A stretch of DNA of 64,000 nt, taken from contig NZ_JADQDM010000003.1 of the NCBI RefSeq assembly GCF_015694525.1, positions 186,001-250,000 on the forward strand, given 5' to 3'. Numbering within the stretch: position 1 is the stretch's first letter; the number at the start of each line of letters is the position of its first letter. Below the pieces are notes generated by a model. It was not told the origin of the DNA. It searched no databases and saw only the letters and a program-made list of their open reading frames with translations. Below are positions 27,413 through 35,398 of this stretch, in pieces. This stretch comes from Hymenobacter ruricola. GTDB lineage: Bacteria; Bacteroidota; Bacteroidia; Cytophagales; Hymenobacteraceae. The position numbers were made by a program, and so were the translations under genes.

Positions 27413-29089
27413 GTGGCCTCTTTCCCGACCAAAGAAGTTCTCCTCCTCGCCAGTGGCGACCTGCGCCTCGCCGCCAACCAAAACTGCTGGGCCGCCCAGC
27501 AGGCCATGGAAAAACGCCTCACCGCCGCCCTGGCCCGGCAGGGCTGGGCGGTGAAGCGCGCCCACGCCTACGACCCCGACAAGCAGCACGGCTTCATCGA
27601 CTCGCAGCGCATGGGCATGGACGTGTTTCGCAACCTCCCGCCCCGCCAGCCGCTCATCGTGGCCGAAAGCGTGTGGCAATACTCGCACCACGTGCTGGCT
27701 TGCCTCACCACCCACCAGGGCCCCATCCTCACGGTGGCCAACTGGAGCGGCACCTGGCCCGGCCTGGTGGGCATGCTCAATTTGAACGGCTGCCTCACGA
27801 AAGCCGGCGTGAAATACAGCACGCTCTGGAGCGAAGACTTCACCGATGAATTCTTCGAAAGCAGCCTGAAAAACTGGCTGTCCTACGGCCGCATCGAGCA
27901 GGACGAACGCCACGTGCTCAGCTTCGACGCCGCCACCGTGCCCGCCGCCGAGGAGGAAACCGGCCGCGCGTTTGGCCAGCGGTTCCGGCAAAATAAGGCC
28001 ATTATGGGCGTGTTCGACGAGGGCTGCATGGGCATGTACAACGCCATCGTGCCCGACGAGTTGCTGCACGCCACCGGCGTGTTCAAGGAGCGGCTCAGCC
28101 AGGCCTCGCTCTACGCCGCCATGCGCACCGTGAGCGACGCCGACGCCCAGGGCGTGCTCGACTGGCTGCTGGCTCGTGGCATGAAATTCAACTGGGGCAG
28201 CAACGAAGCCACCCAGCTTACCCAAGCCCAGACGCTGGAGCAGTGCAAGATGTACATCGCCGCCGTGCGCATTGCGGCCGAGTTTGGCTGCGACACCATC
28301 GGCATTCAGTACCAGCAAGGCCTCAAGGACCTGACCGTGGCCAGCGACCTGGCCGAAGGCCTGCTCAACAACGCCGACCGGCCGCCCGTCTTCTCCGCCG
28401 AAACCGGCGAGGAGCTGTACGCCGGCCAGGCCCTGCCGCATTTCAACGAAGTGGACGAGTGCGCCGGCCTCGACGCCCTGCTCACCTACCGCCTGTGGAA
28501 CGAGCTGGGCCTGCCCGGCGAAACCACCCTGCACGACCTGCGCTGGGGCCAGGCGTTCGACACCGGCGACGGCGAAGAGTTCGTGTGGGTGTTTCTGATT
28601 TCGGGCGCCGCCCCGCCCGCGCACTTCGTGGACGGCTACAAGGGCACCAGCAGCGAGCGGCAGCCGCCCATGTATTTCCGCCTCGGTGGCGGCAGCGTGA
28701 AGGGCGTGAGCCGCCCCGGCTCCATCGTCTGGAGCCGCGTGTACGTGATGGATGGCAAGCTGCACTGCGACCTGGGCGTGGGCGAAGCCGTGGCCCTGCC
28801 CGCCACCGAAACCAAGCGCCGCTGGAAGCTCACCACGCCGGAGTGGCCCATCATGCACGCGGTGCTGCGCGGCGTGAGCCGCAACCAGATGATGGCCCGT
28901 CACAAGGCCAACCACATCCAGGTGGTGTACGCGCCCTACGAGGCCAAAGCCCACCAACTCTGCCGCATCAAGGCCGCCGCCCTGGCCGAGCTGGGCGTGG
29001 AAGTGCACTTCTGCGGCGACGTGCAGGGCGTGACCAAAGCCACCGAAACCAAAATATTGCCCGCCGAGTGGGCCACGGCTGCGCGCTAA
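27413..29089 (+). CDS. L-fucose/L-arabinose isomerase-like protein
   Basis: 558 residues, no signal peptide, GTG start at 27413; the frame is closed by a TAG at 27338 and no ATG lies between, so GTG is the only standard option before an internal ATG at 27506. The layout is that of the FucI/AraA superfamily: N-terminal Rossmann-like domains (LIVAESVWQYSHHVLACL, GPILTVANWSGTWPGL), a middle domain (MGVFDEGCMGMYNAIVPDE, FGCDTIGIQYQQGLKD, FNEVDECAGLDAL) with acidic metal-ligand candidates, and a C-terminal beta domain (NHIQVVYAPYEAKAHQLCRI). Such enzymes convert aldoses to ketoses; this divergent member's sugar is unknown. Fucose or L-galactose from RG-II are candidates (inference). Confidence 0.78.
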   Translation: MASFPTKEVLLLASGDLRLAANQNCWAAQQAMEKRLTAALARQGWAVKRAHAYDPDKQHGFIDSQRMGMDVFRNLPPRQPLIVAESVWQYSHHVLACLTTHQGPILTVANWSGTWPGLVGMLNLNGCLTKAGVKYSTLWSEDFTDEFFESSLKNWLSYGRIEQDERHVLSFDAATVPAAEEETGRAFGQRFRQNKAIMGVFDEGCMGMYNAIVPDELLHATGVFKERLSQASLYAAMRTVSDADAQGVLDWLLARGMKFNWGSNEATQLTQAQTLEQCKMYIAAVRIAAEFGCDTIGIQYQQGLKDLTVASDLAEGLLNNADRPPVFSAETGEELYAGQALPHFNEVDECAGLDALLTYRLWNELGLPGETTLHDLRWGQAFDTGDGEEFVWVFLISGAAPPAHFVDGYKGTSSERQPPMYFRLGGGSVKGVSRPGSIVWSRVYVMDGKLHCDLGVGEAVALPATETKRRWKLTTPEWPIMHAVLRGVSRNQMMARHKANHIQVVYAPYEAKAHQLCRIKAAALAELGVEVHFCGDVQGVTKATETKILPAEWATAAR

Positions 29090-29175
29090 GCGCCGCCTCG
29101 ATTTTTACTGATTGAGCCCTTTTTGCTACGCTCAGCACCGCCAACGAAAGCAACTTCCCGCATCCCACCGCCACG

Positions 29176-30837
29176 ATGAACCACCGCCGCGCCTTACTCG
29201 CCGTTCTTTTCGCTTCCGCCTGCGCCGCGCCCGCCGCCCGCGCCCAGTACCCCACCATTCCGCCGGAAGTGCAGGCCAAAGCCGACGCTGCCCTGGCCGA
29301 CGCCCAGAAACGCTCGGACGAAGCCTGGGAGAAGGCCCAACCCATCATTCAGGCCGAAGCCAAAGCCGGCAAGCCCTTCATTCTCTGGGCCGCCAAGCCC
29401 GCGGACTTGCCGCAGTCGAAACGCTTGGCCTTCCCAGGCGCGGAAGGTGGGGGAGCCTACGTTTTTGGCGGACAAGGCGGCAAGGTCATCGTAGTGAAAA
29501 GCTTAGCTGACAGCGGCCCCGGCACTCTGCGCGAGGCGTTGGAGCAGGGCGGCGCGCGCATCATCGTGTTCAATGTGGCCGGCATCATCAAGCTGCAAAG
29601 CCCCATCATCATCCGGGCGCCCTACGTCACCATTGCGGGGCAGACGGCGCCCGGCGACGGCATCTGTGTGGCGGGCGAGTCGGTGTGGATTAACACGCAC
29701 GACGTGGTGGTGCGCTACCTGCGCTTCCGCCGCGGCGCCATGGACGTGGCGCGCCGCGACGATGGGCTGGGCGGGAACCCGGTGGGCAACATCATCATCG
29801 ACCACGTGTCGGCTTCGTGGGGTCTGGATGAAAACATGTCCATCTACCGCCACGTGTACCACAACCCCGAAACCGGCAAGGCCGACAAGCTGCCCACCGT
29901 GAACGTGACCATTCAGAACTCCATCTTTTCGGAGGGCTTAGACACCTACAACCACGCTTTCGGCAGCACCATTGGCGGGCTGAACAGCCTGTTTACCCGC
30001 AACCTGTGGGCCAACAACATTGCCCGCAACCCCTCGGTGGGCATGTACGGCGACTTCAACTTCGCCAACAACGTGGTGTTCAACTGGTGGAACCGCTCGG
30101 CCGACGGCGGCGACAACCACTCGGAATACAACTTCGTGAACAACTACTACAAGCCCGGGCCCATCACGCCCGCCGGCCAGCCCATTGCTTACCGCATTCT
30201 CAAGCCTGAGTCAGGCCGCGATAAGGATGCCAAGAACCTATTTGGCAAGGCCTACGTGGCCGGTAACGTGGTGGATGGCAACGACAAAGTGACGCAGGAC
30301 AACTGGGCCGGCGGCGTGCAGGTGGAAGTCCCGTCTGATGCCGACAAAATTGTGGCTGAGATTCGAACCAACAAGCCCTTCACCCTGCCCAACATGAACA
30401 CGGTGCTGCCGGCCCAGGAGGCCTACCAGTACGTGCTGGCCAACGTGGGCTGCACCCTGCCCCGGCGCGACGCCGTGGACGCCCGCATCGTGGAAGACGT
30501 GCGCACCGGCAAAATCAGCTACGCCAAAAACGCCCAGTCCACGCCTAAAAGTCCCTACATCAAACGCCGCTTGCCGGAAGATTCCTATAAAAATGGCATC
30601 ATCACCGACCCCGCGCAGGTAGGCGGCTACCCCGACTACAAAGGCACGCCCTACGCCGACGCCGACAACGACGGCATGCCCGACAAGTGGGAAACCGCCC
30701 ATGGCCTCAACCCCAAAAGCGCCGCCGACGCCACCCAGGACCGCGACAAGGACGGCTACGCCAATATTGAAGAATATTTGAACAGCATGGTGCCGTTGCA
30801 AAACGTGCGGCCGAATGCCGGAAAAGCGAAGTCGTAG
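29176..30837 (+). CDS. Secreted pectate lyase, polysaccharide lyase family 1 (second paralogue)
   Basis: 553 residues, signal peptide MNHRRALLAVLFASACAAPA. It shares the whole architecture of the PL1 at 6429-8060: helical pre-domain, LAFPGAEGGGAYVFGGQGGK (~88), GQTAPGDGICVAGESVW, IDHVSASWGLDENMSIYRH (~210), IQNSIFSEGLDTYNHAFGS, then ADNDGMPDKWE and a DRDKDGYANIEEYLNS calcium-type tail. The two are clearly paralogues by duplication. The F1 element after the stop is a 30-bp perfect stem and may also stop transcription. Confidence 0.93.
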   Translation: MNHRRALLAVLFASACAAPAARAQYPTIPPEVQAKADAALADAQKRSDEAWEKAQPIIQAEAKAGKPFILWAAKPADLPQSKRLAFPGAEGGGAYVFGGQGGKVIVVKSLADSGPGTLREALEQGGARIIVFNVAGIIKLQSPIIIRAPYVTIAGQTAPGDGICVAGESVWINTHDVVVRYLRFRRGAMDVARRDDGLGGNPVGNIIIDHVSASWGLDENMSIYRHVYHNPETGKADKLPTVNVTIQNSIFSEGLDTYNHAFGSTIGGLNSLFTRNLWANNIARNPSVGMYGDFNFANNVVFNWWNRSADGGDNHSEYNFVNNYYKPGPITPAGQPIAYRILKPESGRDKDAKNLFGKAYVAGNVVDGNDKVTQDNWAGGVQVEVPSDADKIVAEIRTNKPFTLPNMNTVLPAQEAYQYVLANVGCTLPRRDAVDARIVEDVRTGKISYAKNAQSTPKSPYIKRRLPEDSYKNGIITDPAQVGGYPDYKGTPYADADNDGMPDKWETAHGLNPKSAADATQDRDKDGYANIEEYLNSMVPLQNVRPNAGKAKS

Positions 30838-30840
30838 GCC

Positions 30841-30911
30841 TGTAGCGTGGACTCTGCGAGTCCGCGCATGCACGTCCCTTTCATGCGCGGACTCGCAGAG
30901 TCCACGCTACA
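30841..30911. repeat. Palindromic element, family F1 (perfect)
   Basis: 30-bp perfect arms (TGTAGCGTGGACTCTGCGAG plus TCCGCGCATG) at 30841-30870 and 30882-30911 with an 11-nt loop, ending 10 bp before the GH140 start. Confidence 0.92.
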
Positions 30912-30921
30912 CTTACCCCGC

Positions 30922-32316
30922 ATGACCCTAAAAACACGCTTCTCTGCGCTGCTCCTGTTGCTGCTAGCTGCCTGGGCCCCAGCGACCGAGCCCACCGGCC
31001 CGCTCAAAGTGTCGCCCAACGGCCGCTACCTGATGACGGGCAGCGGCAAACCCTTTTTCTGGCTGGGTGATACCGGCTGGCTGCTTTTCAGCAAGCTCAA
31101 GCGCGAAGAAGCCGAAACCTACCTCGAAGACCGCCGCAAAAAAGGATTCAACGTCATTCAGGTGATGGTGCTGCACCAGGTGCCCATTGCCAACGTGTAT
31201 GGCGACTCGGCCCTGACGCACGCCAACGTGGCCCGGCCCCTCACCACGCCCGGCAACTCGCCCACCGATGCGGCGCAGTACGACTTCTGGGACCACGTTG
31301 ACTACATTGTGGACCTGGCGGCCAAAAAAGGCCTCTACATGGGCATGGTGCCGGTGTGGGGCACCAACGTGAAGAATGGCAAAGTCAATCAGCAACAAGC
31401 GAAAACCTACGCCACCTTCCTGGCCGAGCGGTATAAGAACCGTCCGAACATCATCTGGCTGAACGGCGGCGACATTGCCGGCTCCGACTCCCTGAAAGTC
31501 TGGAGAACCATCGGTGCCACGCTGAAGGCGGTGGACCCCAACCACCTGGAAACCTACCACCCGCGGGGCCGCACGCAGTCCTCGGACTGGTTCCATCAGG
31601 AAAAGTGGTTGGATTTCAACATGTACCAGTCGGGCCACCGGCGCTACGAGCAGGACACCTCCAAGAACGAAACGAACCACTACGGCGAAGACAACTGGCG
31701 CTACCAGCAAGCCGACTACGCCCTGAAACCCGCCAAGCCTTCGCTGGACGGCGAGCCGTCGTACGAGGGCATCCCGCAGGGTTTGCACGACATCACCCAG
31801 CCCCGCTGGACCGCTGCCGACGTGCGCCGCTACGGCTACTGGTCGGTGTTTGCGGGCGCGTTCGGCTACACTTACGGCCAGAATTCGGTGATGCAGATGC
31901 ACAGCAGCTTCGACAAGGGCAGCGCCTACGGCTCGAAGGAGCTGTGGTCGTCGGCCATCAACGCACCGGGCGCGGCCCAAATGCAGTATTTGAAGCAGCT
32001 GATGCTGTCGCGGCCCTACTTTGAGCGCGTGCCCGACCAGTCGCTCATTGCCGGCGAAGTGGGGGAGAAGTACAACCGCCAGTTTGCCACGCGGGGCAAG
32101 AATTATGCCTTTGTGTACACCTACAACGGGCGAAATATGAAGGTGAACCTGGGCAAAATTGCCGGTGCGAAAGTGAAAGCGTCGTGGTATAGCCCGCGCG
32201 ACGGGAAAACTACGGCCATTGGTACCTTTCCAAATAAAGGCACCCAGGAATTCAACCCGCCCGGCGAACAGAAGGATGGCAACGACTGGGTGCTGATTCT
32301 GGATTCCATCAGCTAA
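30922..32316 (+). CDS. Secreted apiosidase-type enzyme, glycoside hydrolase family 140
   Basis: 464 residues from the ATG at 30922; upstream in-frame codons are the F1 element. Signal peptide MTLKTRFSALLLLLLAAWAP. The DUF4038-type TIM barrel shows GKPFFWLGDTGWLLFSKL (~43), WLNGGDIAGSD with Asp184 and LDGEPSYEGIP with Glu278, spacing like the catalytic Asp/Glu pair of the characterised GH140 apiosidase BT1012. The C-terminal ~90 residues form the small beta domain usual for the family. GH140 releases RG-II side chains by cutting the D-apiose linkage to the backbone. It heads a tight group: the next start is 6 bp past its stop. Confidence 0.92.
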   Translation: MTLKTRFSALLLLLLAAWAPATEPTGPLKVSPNGRYLMTGSGKPFFWLGDTGWLLFSKLKREEAETYLEDRRKKGFNVIQVMVLHQVPIANVYGDSALTHANVARPLTTPGNSPTDAAQYDFWDHVDYIVDLAAKKGLYMGMVPVWGTNVKNGKVNQQQAKTYATFLAERYKNRPNIIWLNGGDIAGSDSLKVWRTIGATLKAVDPNHLETYHPRGRTQSSDWFHQEKWLDFNMYQSGHRRYEQDTSKNETNHYGEDNWRYQQADYALKPAKPSLDGEPSYEGIPQGLHDITQPRWTAADVRRYGYWSVFAGAFGYTYGQNSVMQMHSSFDKGSAYGSKELWSSAINAPGAAQMQYLKQLMLSRPYFERVPDQSLIAGEVGEKYNRQFATRGKNYAFVYTYNGRNMKVNLGKIAGAKVKASWYSPRDGKTTAIGTFPNKGTQEFNPPGEQKDGNDWVLILDSIS

Positions 32317-32322
32317 CGTACC

Positions 32323-33288
32323 GTGGTCAACACCTTCACCAAATCCCTCTTCATCCTCGGCGGCGCCGCGCTGCTGAGTTCCTGCGCCAAAGAGGCGTAT
32401 ATGTTCACTTCCTTCCGCGAGCCGGCCACCGACGGGCTCCACTTCCTCTATAGCTACGACGGCTACAAGTGGCAGGACGCCGGCAAGTCATTCCTCACGC
32501 CGCAAGTGGGGCCCAGCAAGCTCATGCGCGACCCCAGCATCGCGCAGGGGCCGGATGGCACCTACCACCTGGTCTGGACCTGCGGCTGGAAGGGCGACAA
32601 GGGCTTTGGCTACGCTAGTTCTAAGGATTTAGTACATTGGTCGGAGCAGCGTTTCATCGACGTAATGAGCCACGAGCCCAGCACGGTGAACGTGTGGGCC
32701 CCCGAAATTTTCTTCGACCCGCCCACGCAGCAGTTCCTTATCGTGTGGGCCAGCACCATCCCATTACGTTTCCCCAAAGGCCAGGAAGAAGAGGATAACA
32801 ACCACCGCCTCTACTACACCACTACTAAGGACTTCAAGACTTTCTCGGCTACCAAGCTCTACCTCGACCCCGGTTTCAGCGCTATCGATTCGGAAGTGCT
32901 GCGGCGCGGCGTTGATGACTACGTGCTGGTGGTGAAGGACAACACCCGGCCCGAGCGCGACATCAAAGTAGCTTTCGGCCCCACCGCCACCGGCCCTTTT
33001 CTGAAAGTATCTGAGCCCTTCACAGCCAACTTTACCGAAGGCCCCAGCGTGGCCAAGCTGCCGCATAATCAGTGGCTGATTTACTACGACGCCTACCGTG
33101 AGAAGAAGTACGGCGCCGCCAAAACCAGCGACTTCCTAACTTTTACCGACGTCTCGGCCCAAGTCAGCGTACCGACCGGCCACAAGCACGGCTCCATCTT
33201 CATGGTGCCGCGCAAGACGCTTAAGAACCTGTTGCAAACCGCGCCGGCCGGGGCTTCGGGGGCAACTTCAGCTACTGGAAAACAATGA
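32323..33288 (+). CDS. GH43-like five-bladed propeller lipoprotein (arabinosidase-like)
   Basis: 321 residues with a GTG start. A lipoprotein signal ends LLSSCAKEA, so the protein is likely anchored to a membrane. The five-bladed propeller signature of GH43 is visible: base Asp in MRDPSIAQGPDG (~70), Asp in IDSEVLRRG (~190) and acid Glu in FTEGPSVAKL (~240). Typical activity is removal of alpha-L-arabinofuranose or beta-xylose; substrate is inferred only. Its stop overlaps the next ATG (ATGA at 33285-33288), indicating translational coupling. Confidence 0.8.
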   Translation: MVNTFTKSLFILGGAALLSSCAKEAYMFTSFREPATDGLHFLYSYDGYKWQDAGKSFLTPQVGPSKLMRDPSIAQGPDGTYHLVWTCGWKGDKGFGYASSKDLVHWSEQRFIDVMSHEPSTVNVWAPEIFFDPPTQQFLIVWASTIPLRFPKGQEEEDNNHRLYYTTTKDFKTFSATKLYLDPGFSAIDSEVLRRGVDDYVLVVKDNTRPERDIKVAFGPTATGPFLKVSEPFTANFTEGPSVAKLPHNQWLIYYDAYREKKYGAAKTSDFLTFTDVSAQVSVPTGHKHGSIFMVPRKTLKNLLQTAPAGASGATSATGKQ

Positions 33289-35246
33289 GTAAATCCCAAC
33301 TGCCGGCAGCATGTAGCGTGGACTCTGCGAGTCCGCGCCCGGGCGAACGTTTTAACAGGACGCGGACTCGCAGAGTCCACGCTACAATGCTGGCGGCGCT
33401 ACTACCCGCCCTCGCCCAAGCCCAAACCACGCCCGCCGAAACCATCCGTTACACCGGCACCACGCTCAGCAACGTGGACTACCACCACGGGCAGCTGCGG
33501 CCGGCCATCGGTACCCACGCCCGGCAGGTGCTGCGCGCCAACCGCGAGCACCCCGACGCGGCCAACGGTGAGGGCTGGACCTATAATCACGCCCCTATGC
33601 TGGCTTACTGGCAGGGGCAGTTTTATTACCAGTACCTCAGCAACCCCGTGGGCGAGCACGTGCCGCCCGGCCGCACCCTGTTGCTGACCAGCAAGGACGG
33701 CTACACCTGGACCAACCCCACCGTCATTTTCCCGCCCTACAAGGTGCCCGACGGCTTCACCAAGCCCGACCAGCCCGGCAAAGTGGCCAAGAACCTGGTG
33801 GCCGTGATGCACCAGCGCATCGGCTTCTACACCTCGAAGAAAAACCGCCTGCTGACCCTAGGGTACTACGGCGTGACCCTTGATGCCAAGGACGACCCCA
33901 ACGATGGGCAGGGCATCGGCCGGGTGGTGCGCGAGGTGCTGCCGGGCGGCAAGTTCGGCCCCATTTACTTCCTGCGGAATAACGCGACGTGGGACAAGTC
34001 GAAATCCGCTTATCCCTTCTACACCACCAGCAAAGACAAGGGCTTCGTGGCCGCCTGCGAGGAAATCCTGGCCAACCCGCTGATGATGCAGCAGATGGTG
34101 GAGGAGCAGGACAAGGATGACCCGCTCATTCCCATTAAGAAGGATTACAAAGCCTTCAGCTACTACCACTTGCCCGATGGCAACCGCGTGGTGGGCCTCT
34201 GGAAGCACGCGCTGACGACTATTAGCCCCGACGGTGGCAAAACCTGGCCTAACCCGGTTATCCGGGCGCCGCACTTCGTGAACAGCAACGCCAAAATCTG
34301 GGGCCAGCGCACCTCCGATGGCCGCTACGCCACGGTGTACAACCCTTCCGAGTTCCGCTGGCCGCTGGCCATTTCGACCAGCGAAAACGGCCTCGACTAC
34401 ACCGACCTCTGGCTGGTACACGGCGAAATCACACCCATGCGCTACGGCGGCAATTACAAGAGCTACGGCCCGCAGTACGTGCGCGGCATCCAGGAAGGCG
34501 ATGGCCTGCCGCCCGATAAAAAGCTGTGGGTGAGCTACAGCGTGAACAAAGAGGACCTGTGGGTGGCCTCGGTGCCCGTGCCCGTGCGCGCCACCGCCAG
34601 CAGCCACGCCAATGAGGTTTTCGCGCAACTACCGGCCGGGCAGGAACTAGACCAGTGGAATACCTACAGCCTCGTGCAGGCCCCGGTAGAAATCGGCAAA
34701 CTACCCGATGGCTCGAAAGGCCTCGTGCTCAAAGACTCCGATAAATTCGACTACGCCAAGGCTGAGCGCATCATCCCCGAAAGCAAGCAGCTGGTGGCCG
34801 AACTCTCAATGGTGCCCGGCCAAAATGACCACGGCCTACTGCAAATTGAGTTTCAGGACGCTAAGGGCCAACCCGCGGTGCAGCTCAGCTTCGACTCCAC
34901 CGGCACACTCAGCTACAAAGCCGGCGCCCGCTTCAAAGGCGTGACCAAGTACCAGGCCGGCCAGCCGCTGGACATGAAAGTGACCCTGGACGCCCCCAAC
35001 CGCACCTGCACCATCACGACCAACGGTAAAACCAGCACCTTCATCTTCTTCGCCCCGGTAGCATCCTTCGAGCGGGTGATGTTCCGCACCGGCCCCGCCC
35101 GCCACTTCCCCACGCCCGACACCCCCGCTGACCAGGCCTATGACCTACCGAAAGCCGGCGAGTCGGAGCCGCCGGCAGTGTTTTACCTGAAGTCGCTGAA
35201 GACGTCGTCGCCTGACGCGGCTACGAAAGGCCTAGGCAAAAACTAA
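33285..35246 (+). CDS. Secreted sialidase-fold (BNR-type) protein with C-terminal jelly roll
   Basis: 653 residues if started at the ATGA overlap; 619 if started at the ATG at 33387. Codons 10-34 are exactly an F1 palindromic element; removing them leaves MSKSQLPAAMLAALLPALAQ, an ideal signal peptide. The mature N-terminal ~430 residues look like a six-bladed propeller with BNR-like turns (LLLTSKDGYTWTNP, TTISPDGGKTWPNP, ISTSENGLDYTDL), followed by a LamG-like beta sandwich (LLQIEFQDAKGQPAVQLSF). In an RG-II locus a Kdo- or Dha-removing activity is possible because those sugars resemble sialic acid; this is inference. Confidence 0.72.
   Translation: MSKSQLPAACSVDSASPRPGERFNRTRTRRVHATMLAALLPALAQAQTTPAETIRYTGTTLSNVDYHHGQLRPAIGTHARQVLRANREHPDAANGEGWTYNHAPMLAYWQGQFYYQYLSNPVGEHVPPGRTLLLTSKDGYTWTNPTVIFPPYKVPDGFTKPDQPGKVAKNLVAVMHQRIGFYTSKKNRLLTLGYYGVTLDAKDDPNDGQGIGRVVREVLPGGKFGPIYFLRNNATWDKSKSAYPFYTTSKDKGFVAACEEILANPLMMQQMVEEQDKDDPLIPIKKDYKAFSYYHLPDGNRVVGLWKHALTTISPDGGKTWPNPVIRAPHFVNSNAKIWGQRTSDGRYATVYNPSEFRWPLAISTSENGLDYTDLWLVHGEITPMRYGGNYKSYGPQYVRGIQEGDGLPPDKKLWVSYSVNKEDLWVASVPVPVRATASSHANEVFAQLPAGQELDQWNTYSLVQAPVEIGKLPDGSKGLVLKDSDKFDYAKAERIIPESKQLVAELSMVPGQNDHGLLQIEFQDAKGQPAVQLSFDSTGTLSYKAGARFKGVTKYQAGQPLDMKVTLDAPNRTCTITTNGKTSTFIFFAPVASFERVMFRTGPARHFPTPDTPADQAYDLPKAGESEPPAVFYLKSLKTSSPDAATKGLGKN
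33312..33386. repeat. Palindromic element, family F1, inserted in a signal peptide
   Basis: Perfect 26-bp arms 33312-33337 and 33361-33386. The 75-bp element begins exactly at codon 10 and ends just before an in-frame ATG, adding 25 codons. Confidence 0.92.
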
Positions 35247-35260
35247 AACGACTACAATCC

Positions 35261-35366
35261 AGAGCGGTCAGGCAGAGCGCAGCGAAGCATCTCGCGTGCC
35301 GCACTACTCATACTAATTGCAACGAAGCCGAGCAAGATGCTTCGCTGCGCTCTGCCTGACCGCTCT
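35261..35366. repeat. Palindromic element, family F4, with terminator-like T run
   Basis: 32-bp perfect arms 35261-35292 and 35335-35366 (AGAGCGGTCAGGCAGAGCGC...) followed by TTTTTT, so this copy could also act as an intrinsic terminator on the plus strand. Confidence 0.88.
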
Positions 35367-35398
35367 TTTTTGACTTTTGACTACCTATAACTTCCCCT

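Noticed and set aside
33285..35246. Sialidase proper (GH33)
   Set aside because: Propeller-type repeats are visible but no sialic-acid gene context and no arginine triad could be identified; called only sialidase-fold.
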